Below the pieces are notes generated by a model. That model saw only the letters and a program-made list of their open reading frames with translations. It was not told the DNA's origin and searched no databases. A stretch of 64,000 nt of DNA from Galbula dea. Its lineage: Eukaryota; Chordata; Aves; Piciformes; Galbulidae. The position numbers and the translations under genes are program-made. This document shows positions 59,301 to 64,000 of the stretch, in pieces. The stretch lies in contig VWZX01008144.1 of the NCBI GenBank assembly GCA_013399015.1, positions 251,400 to 315,399 of the forward strand. Reading direction: 5' to 3'. The number at the start of each line of letters is the position of its first letter. The stretch's first letter is position 1.

Positions 59301-62300
59301 CTGAGCAGCATCATGTGTCCTCCACATGCCTGGCTCAGCCACGCTGAGACGTAGCAGACATAGTCCCCCTTGGACCTTTATGATAGAGAAGAGTTCCCTC
59401 CACTCTTGACCTAGGCCCTAGCTGATGCAGTCATCCCTCATACTGGTAGTGGTATTGGTGTTGCTATGGCTATTGCTATTCAGCCTGCTGGCATGAGGGG
59501 AAGGTCTGGAGTCTGCCTCTACCTCAGGGGAACTGAAGGCAGGATGAAGCCTAAACAAAGTCTCTTGATTGCTTATTAAACTCTGACTTATGGATGCTCT
59601 GGACAAACCGAGAAGGGAAAAGTTGCACCCAAGTTCTCCCATCCCTCCTGCCCTGCTAGGTAACAAGTCACACTGACCTCCAGAAACACTCACCTCTTCT
59701 TGCAGATTAAAACCACCAGCAATGCGACAAGGCCAGTGATGAGCGTCAGGCAGATCCAGACAATTGTCATTGTGTCATAACGGAGAGAGACTGGAAGAAC
59801 CAGGGTAGGAAGGAAGTGAGTTAGAGTGGGCAGCACTCTGATGAGCTTAGAAACTTACCTACCCTAATGGGGTCATGGTCTTCAAAGATAAAGCACCATC
59901 GCCCATCCAGCTCCACATCTGGGACTAACCCAGTGTTCAGGGACCATTAACACATGGGGAAATGAGCATGGATCTGGGAAAACCATGATGATACAGCAAA
60001 CCAGTGCTGAGTGGAGTCTGGAATCTCAGGGCCTCACCAGGTCTTCCTGGCCCTAATTGCTATGTCCTTCCTCTCTCTTCTTTCTAATGTATAAGCACAT
60101 CTCAGGAGGACAACCTCAAGCAAGCCCTGTAGTCTGAAACCCTAGGAGACTGGACTTGGACAAACTTGAAAAGTTTGAAAACCATATGGGATTCAACAAG
60201 TCCAAGTGTAAGGTCCTGCACTTGGGACAGGGGAATCCTAGGCATGCATACAGTCTGGGAGCAGCCTCATTGGCAGCAGCCCTGCAGAAAAGGACCTGGG
60301 GGTCATGGTGAATGAAGAGCTGGAGATGAGCCAGTAATGTGTCCTTGCAGCCCAGAAAGCCAACTGTATCCTGGGCTGCATCAGGAGAGGATTGACCAGC
60401 AGGTCAAGGGAGGAGATTTTGCCCCTCTAGTCTGCCCTTGTGAAACCCCACCTGGAGAACTGCATCCAATTCTGGGGTCCTCAGCATAAGAAAGATGTGG
60501 ACCTGTTAGAGCAGGTCCAGAGGAGGGCCACAGAGATGATCAGAGGGGTGGAGCACCTCCTCTGGGAGGACAGGCTGAGAGTTGGGATTCTTCAGCCTGG
60601 AGAAGAGCTTTGGAAGGATCTCATAGTAGCCTTTCAGTACCTAAAGGGGGCCTATAAAAGGTGGGAAGAGAGAGACTCTTTACCCGAGTAGAAAGCAATA
60701 GGACAAGGGGGAATGACTTCCAACTGAAGGAGGGAAGATTTAAATTAGATCTTAGGAAGAAATTCTTTACCCAGAGAGTGGTGAAGCACCAGAACAGGTT
60801 GCCCAGAGAGGCTGTGGCTGCCCCATCACTGACTGTGTTCAAGGCCTGGTTAAATGTGGCCCTGGGCAACCTGGTGTAGTGGGTGGAATCCCTGTGCATG
60901 GCAGGAGGGTTGGAACTAGATGATCTTTGTGGTCCCTTCCAACACAAATCATTCTAGGAATCTATGAAACTTTGAGATATGCCTCCCTCCCTGTTTTGCA
61001 AAGGAACAATGGCCATGGAGAAGGGCCTCACCTTCCCCCATGATCCCTGCCCCACAGTTCCCACATCCCACAACTGCACAAACTCACCTGGCTTCCCTGT
61101 TTCCACCTCCACAGTCTGGCTGAACCTGCCACAGCCAGCAGAGGTGCGAGCCCGAACCTGGAAAATGTAGCGGGTTGCAGGCTTGAGCCCAGAGATGGTG
61201 GCACTGGTGCCCTTGGATTTCAGAGTCGAATAGCTCTGCATTTCCTTGTCCTGAGGAAAAACAACACCACAAACGCCGCTGTGTCAGCACAGCAATCACA
61301 GAGCCTTCCATAATAGTCCCTTATAGAAGGCTGGTTAATAGCAGCAATTGCACCAGCAGGATTTAAACCGAGCCATGCCCCTGCCTAAATCTGCCGCACT
61401 GGGACCGGTTTGCAGCAACAAGCTCAGCATTACCTTCTCATAGTACTTGATCTCATACTCCAGGATGATGCCATTGGGCTGGTCTGGCTCTTGCCACAGC
61501 AAGGTGACACTGTTCTGTCCCGTGCTCTCCTGGCGGATCACCACCACCTGCGATGGGGCTGAGGGTGCAGATAGCAGGGTGTTAGATGCCTGTTGGCAGG
61601 GGTCCTGCATGGGTGGGGGCAGCAGGGCACAGCAGCAGGGAAGGGTGGAACCGAAGCCCCTTGCAGGAGTACGGGTTTAAAACATGTTTCTGTTTTAATT
61701 AAAGCCATGTGGAGATGAGTGCTCTGAACAGGCTTGCAAACAGGCTTTTGTTCGCTTCAGTTGCCTCAATACTTTTCCTATGGAGTGAGCAAGCTCTGAG
61801 AAGATGAAAGAGGAGGCAGTGTCCCCGCATAGGCAGGAAGGGATACTGGTACTTAGCTGCGATCTGGAGCCAGAAGGGAGAAGGGGCTGTGGGGCTGGAG
61901 GTCATGGAGATCCCTAGCAGGACCCTGATCCCTCCTGCCTCACCTGAGGAAGGGGGAGGGTGTCGGGGGAAGAAGGAAAGGAGAGATTATAAATGCCCAA
62001 AGCAATGATCTAGACCTAGCATCAGACTAAATGTGCTCTGGGGGTACTCTCCTGCCCTGAGACACGTCTGCCTGGGCCTGGGATGGGAGCCTGTGAATTG
62101 GTCCTTGCACCTGCTGTGTCCAAATTGGAGCTGCACAGCCAAAGCAGCCCACTCACTGTCCTCTTTTCCCTCTGGGAAAATCCCTCCTGCAAGGACCCCA
62201 TAGAGGGTGGTGACATGCTGCTGTGGTCAGGTGTAGCCATTGGGTCTGACTCATGGGAAGAGGGCAGGCAGCCCTTACATCCCTAACTGCTGAATGAAGA

Positions 62301-64000
62301 ATGGGATGTAGTGGCTCTGGATAGGATAGAGCTGCTGTCTCCATGGCTGAAGGCCAGGGATGTCACTAGAGTAGGACAGAGGGCTGCACGTGGGCTGCAG
62401 CAGCAGTGGGGTATCCAGGAACTGAAAGGCAGCAGTAGCACCTCAGTTCATCTTTGATCTGGCTCCTCTGGGAAATAGAAGTCATTGGTTGGACACAGGG
62501 CACAAGGGAACCAAGACAGAGTGGGATGGTGGGAATCAGATAAACCCCATGGACACATGCAACTTCATGTCTCCAAACAGCCCCAGGACATCTCTGCTGC
62601 ACCTGCCCCTGTCCTGTTCATCTGTCAAGGGATGGGGGAAGAAGAGTGACCAGCACCCAGCACGCCCGATCCACCTCGAGCACAGTGGTGGGGGTTCCTC
62701 AGCCCCTCATGGCGGGCAGGGATGCTCTGGGGTGTGCAGCAGCTAGAGCACAACACTAAAACTTCAATCACTACAGAGTTCCCAACCTTGCTGTTTCTGT
62801 AGCACCTGCTCAGCATCACTTCCCAACAGGGAGGTAGAAATGGGAATATTGAGCACTTCCCAAGAGCATCCCTCTCCAAGCCATCAGTCTGACACTGATC
62901 AACACTTGGAGGGATCATACAGGAGCGAGCTGGCAGGACTGAGCATTTCCACGTGGGCTCAGCAGAGTGCTGAAGTGCTGTGGGCATTGGTAACAAAAGG
63001 GCCTTGTTATTGTTATTGTGCCAGCCATGAGCTAACCCAGCAAGGCTCTCCAGGTTTCTCCTGCTAACACCACCCCTATGAGACCTGCAAGGGCTCAGCA
63101 TCACAGGAAGTTACTGCAGGCTCATTTCCAAAGAGGAGGATTAACAAGAAAGGCCAGTCCCTGCCCTGTCCTCCCTGCCTACAACATGCTCCATGGAAGG
63201 GGGCTTAGCTGGGCTCTGCTCTAGGGAGATGTCCAGGTGAAGCTGGAGCAAGGTTCTGGCCTACCTGGGCTAGAGCATTGCTCAGGAGTATTCCTTGGGG
63301 AAAGAGCAGTTCACAGCAAAGATGAGACATGCATGAGAGAGACTTTTCCCAGCAAACATTGCTGTCACTTGCCAGGGCCTGGCGTTGGTGTGAGCTAAGA
63401 GCAGAGCATGAACTGCTGCTTGGCCCTTTGGGAAGGGACAGCAGGCTGGAGGAACAGCCTGAAAGATTCATGCTCCACTTAGTGTTCCTGTCAACAAACA
63501 AGTGTTCTCTGTGCCCCCTGTCTCATGAAGAAAAGGAGCCTCTGCCAGCAGCTGCGGGCTCAAGTGGAGAGGAAGGAGGATGAAAAATGATACCATGAAC
63601 CAGAGAAGGGTAAGAGTTGCCTTGGGCAGCAGCTTATCTCCAGCCCACCCTGGGCTCCCTGAACCCACCTCCAGCAGCAGATAGGATAGGGCTCATGTCT
63701 CCTGGGGTTTCCATGCCCATCACCAAAACAGCCCTTGGCTGCTAGGGCAGGTTCTGGTTCCTGCTGATACTAGCTGGAGCAGTGTCAGAGCAACGTCAGC
63801 AATCACCCACACAGGCAAAGTCTAGAGGGGAGTGTCTGCTCCTCCTACCTGCCTGGTTTGTCGTGATGTTGGCAACTGCAGCTCTCCTGGACTCCAGGCT
63901 GAGGTCAGAGACGCCGTTGACAGCCTCCACCCAAAAGGAATAGTTGGTGTGTGCCAGGAGGTTGGTCACTGTCAGCACTCCCTGCACCAGGCTCATCTGC
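50257..64000 (-). CDS. EPHA8: Ephrin type-A receptor 8, thirteen 3' coding exons (5' part beyond window)
   Basis: EPHA8 is a single-pass receptor tyrosine kinase that binds GPI-linked ephrin-A ligands on neighbouring cells and steers axons and cell adhesion. Thirteen exons on the minus strand join without a phase conflict into 599 visible residues and a stop. In visible numbering: end of the first FN3 repeat (1-50), second FN3 (about 51-147), transmembrane helix (about 154-176), juxtamembrane segment with two tyrosines in YVDPHTYEDP, kinase domain (about 240-500) with GSGESGEVCYG, VAIK, HRDLAARN, DFG and IPIRWTAPEA, then a SAM domain and an RHL C-terminus. Every catalytic motif is intact. The juxtamembrane FYVDPHTYEDP and the ending GPKRHL point to EPHA8 among the EphA group, and C1QA downstream agrees. 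Ligand-binding and cysteine-rich domains lie beyond 64,000. Confidence 0.95.
50372..51785 (-). other. EPHA8 last intron, with an ancient CR1 3' end
   Basis: Nothing coding is seen. At about 51,485-51,550 the plus strand has AAGTTGGATTGTATGACCTC and CTGAAGCTCCTTACAATCCA, which follow the layout of a CR1 3' end but are strongly diverged. The stretch forms a stem with 13 perfect base pairs (51,495-51,507 with 51,526-51,538) and an 18-base loop. Confidence 0.55.
51786..51941 (-). CDS. EPHA8: EPHA8 exon: linker and first part of SAM domain
   Basis: 156 bases code for FTQTPSDGGLLNLTS, then TVEDWLDSIRLGHYRDNF and AGYSSLGMVMRMNIE. The VxDWLxSI and Y..F patterns identify a SAM domain, used by Eph receptors for clustering and adaptor binding. 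The linker lacks the cysteine- and proline-rich sequence I recall from mammals. Confidence 0.95.
52322..52512 (-). CDS. EPHA8: EPHA8 exon: end of kinase domain
   Basis: 191 bases following CCTTCCAG code for VINSVEEGYRLPAPMGCP, then LMLDCWQKDRSERPRFSQIV and ILDKLIRNPDNLK. The CW...RPRF motif closing the kinase fold is complete. Two bases of the next codon precede GTAAGG. Confidence 0.97.
53624..53773 (-). CDS. EPHA8: EPHA8 exon: substrate-binding part of kinase C-lobe
   Basis: 150 bases code for GGKIPIRWTAPEAIAYRKFS, then SASDVWSYGIVMWEVLAYGE and RPYWNMTNRD. The APE motif and DVWS(Y/F)G are intact. The acceptor is TTTTCAG; the donor is GTGAGT, phase zero. Confidence 0.97.
53774..56017 (-). 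other. EPHA8 intron within the kinase region, nothing further seen
   Basis: This 2.2-kb intron has no additional exon that keeps the reading frame. An AT-rich, complex stretch (54,180-54,250) and many short open frames are the only content I notice. Confidence 0.5.
56018..56227 (-). CDS. EPHA8: EPHA8 exon: catalytic and activation-segment start
   Basis: 210 bases, the standard Eph length, code for KHDGQFTIIQLVGMLRG, then YVHRDLAARNILV (catalytic Asp and the Arg-Asn pair), VSDFGLSR and DDPDAAYTTT with the activation-loop tyrosine. The donor GTGTGT is weaker than its neighbours. Confidence 0.97.
56620..56681 (-). CDS. EPHA8: EPHA8 exon: kinase hinge
   Basis: 62 bases following TGTCTTCTACAG code for KLVMIVTEYMENGSLDTFLR. 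It covers the gatekeeper threonine (IVTEYMENG) and the hinge. The donor is GTAAGG, phase zero. Confidence 0.96.
57280..57465 (-). CDS. EPHA8: EPHA8 exon: kinase N-lobe
   Basis: 186 bases, the usual length of this Eph exon, complete the loop (GESGEVCYGRL), then supply VAIKALKAGY with the ATP-binding lysine, FLSEASIM with the helix-C glutamate, and FDHPNVIHLEGVVTR. The donor is GTATGT after one base of the next codon. Confidence 0.96.
58316..58441 (-). CDS. EPHA8: EPHA8 exon: juxtamembrane tyrosines and kinase entry
   Basis: 126 bases following ACCTGGCAG code for VKFPESKFYVDPHTYEDP, then FTREIEASRIKIEKVIGSG, the start of the glycine-rich loop. Both juxtamembrane tyrosines are kept; in EphA8 the first of these has been described as a Fyn SH2 docking site. 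The exon lacks the proline-rich insert that I remember in mammalian EPHA8 at this point, and an upstream acceptor cannot restore it because a stop follows in frame. Confidence 0.94.
58984..59051 (-). CDS. EPHA8: EPHA8 exon: proximal juxtamembrane
   Basis: 68 bases code for RHCGYSKAFQDSDEEKMHY followed by QNGQ. The DEEKMHYQNG sequence is the shared Eph juxtamembrane motif. The donor is GTAGGA, phase one. Confidence 0.95.
59694..59790 (-). CDS. EPHA8: EPHA8 exon: transmembrane helix
   Basis: 97 bases following GTTCTTCCAG code for VSLRYDT and then about 23 hydrophobic residues (TIVWICLTLITGLVALLVVL) ending with a CKKR stop-transfer sequence. Phase two donor GTGAGT. The size and phases match the transmembrane exon of other Eph genes. 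Confidence 0.95.
60138..60968 (+). mobile_element. CR1 LINE inside an EPHA8 intron, antisense to the gene
   Basis: The plus strand runs from LDLDKLEKF-like sequence through CCAGAAAGCCAACTGTATCC and GGAGGGCCACAGAGATGATC to AACAGGTTGCCCAGAGAGG, ending in CAAATCATTCTAGGAATC. Long pieces of the CR1 ORF2 C-terminus remain open (for example 60,440-60,691 and 60,661-60,879), in different frames, so it is a moderately young, inactive copy. It lies in the intron 59,791-61,087 opposite to EPHA8 transcription. Confidence 0.93.
61088..61250 (-). CDS. EPHA8: EPHA8 exon: second half of second fibronectin III repeat
   Basis: 163 bases (54 codons plus one base) following TTTTCCTCAG code for DKEMQSYSTLKSKGTSATIS, then GLKPATRYIFQVRARTSAG and VEVETGKP. 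The RARTSAGxGxFS signature of Eph receptors is complete. The donor is GTGAGT. Confidence 0.96.
61434..61558 (-). CDS. EPHA8: EPHA8 exon: first half of second fibronectin III repeat
   Basis: 125 bases following CTGCACCCTCAG complete the alanine split across the intron and code for APSQVVVIRQEST, then LLWQEPDQPNGIILEYEIKYYEK. The conserved FN3 tryptophan and the NGxxxxYxI pattern are present. The donor is GTAATG. Confidence 0.95.
61559..63848 (-). other. EPHA8 intron between the two FN3 repeats, nothing further seen
   Basis: About 2.3 kb with no extra exon or recognised repeat. Some short open frames exist but none preserves the phase-one junction between the flanking exons. Confidence 0.55.
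63849..64000 (-). CDS. EPHA8: EPHA8 exon: end of first fibronectin III repeat (partial)
   Basis: The visible part codes for TVTNLLAHTNYSFW...NGVSDLS and ends NITTNQA, then one base before a GTAGG donor at 63,848. The N-glycosylation sequon NIT and the FN3 G-strand pattern are visible. The 5' part of the exon is outside the window. Confidence 0.93.

Noticed and set aside
50257..64000. Alternative identity EPHB2, which lies on the other side of the C1q cluster
   Set aside because: The juxtamembrane, FN3 and C-terminal sequences fit EPHA8, and on this strand the receptor is upstream of C1QA, the position of EPHA8; EPHB2 would be downstream of the C1q genes.
1..64000. CRISPR array, operon or prokaryotic mobile system
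   Set aside because: Intron-containing vertebrate genes and CR1 LINEs show this is an animal genome; no regularly spaced repeat with unique spacers was seen.

Overview
This is vertebrate nuclear DNA, most likely from a bird. The genes are split into small exons with GT-AG junctions, the intergenic space is long, and the only abundant interspersed repeat is the CR1 LINE. Its 3' ends are recognisable at about ten places (tails of the ATTCTATG type, 'GGTTGGAAGGGACC' blocks). CR1 also occurs in crocodilians and turtles, so the species cannot be fixed from this window.

Two protein-coding genes can be supported, both on the minus strand and both cut by a window edge. (1) Positions 1-641 (leader exon probably to about 1.6 kb) hold the 5' part of C1QA, the complement C1q A chain: signal peptide, N-terminal cysteine, collagen-like stem with the A-chain kink, and the start of the globular head. 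(2) Positions 50,257-64,000 hold the 3' thirteen coding exons of EPHA8: end of the first fibronectin III repeat, second FN3, transmembrane helix, juxtamembrane tyrosines, the whole tyrosine kinase domain, SAM domain and stop. All splice phases agree, giving 599 continuous codons plus stop. The order EPHA8 then C1QA in the same direction is the arrangement remembered from human 1p36 and supports both identifications. The genes are neighbours but not a functional unit: one is an axon-guidance/cell-contact receptor, the other a myeloid innate-immunity protein.

Between them, about 48 kb (1.7-48 kb) contains no gene I can support. It carries CR1 copies in both orientations (7.6, 12.6, 19-20.5, 26.8, 32.9, 37.0, 40.6-41.9 kb), a CA-rich minisatellite at 14.65-15.03 kb, a near-duplicate block around a single N at 22,090, short simple repeats, and several AT-rich, TAATTA-rich stretches that could be regulatory elements. 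One further CR1 copy lies antisense in an EPHA8 intron.

The most unusual structure is at 39.6-41.9 kb. An older CR1 copy is split by a younger CR1 in the opposite orientation. The 5' end of the younger copy carries about 100 bp that is an inverted copy of single-copy-looking DNA 1.1 kb away, which looks like a template switch during retrotransposition. I found no novel multi-gene system; the remaining leads are regulatory or mutational in nature.
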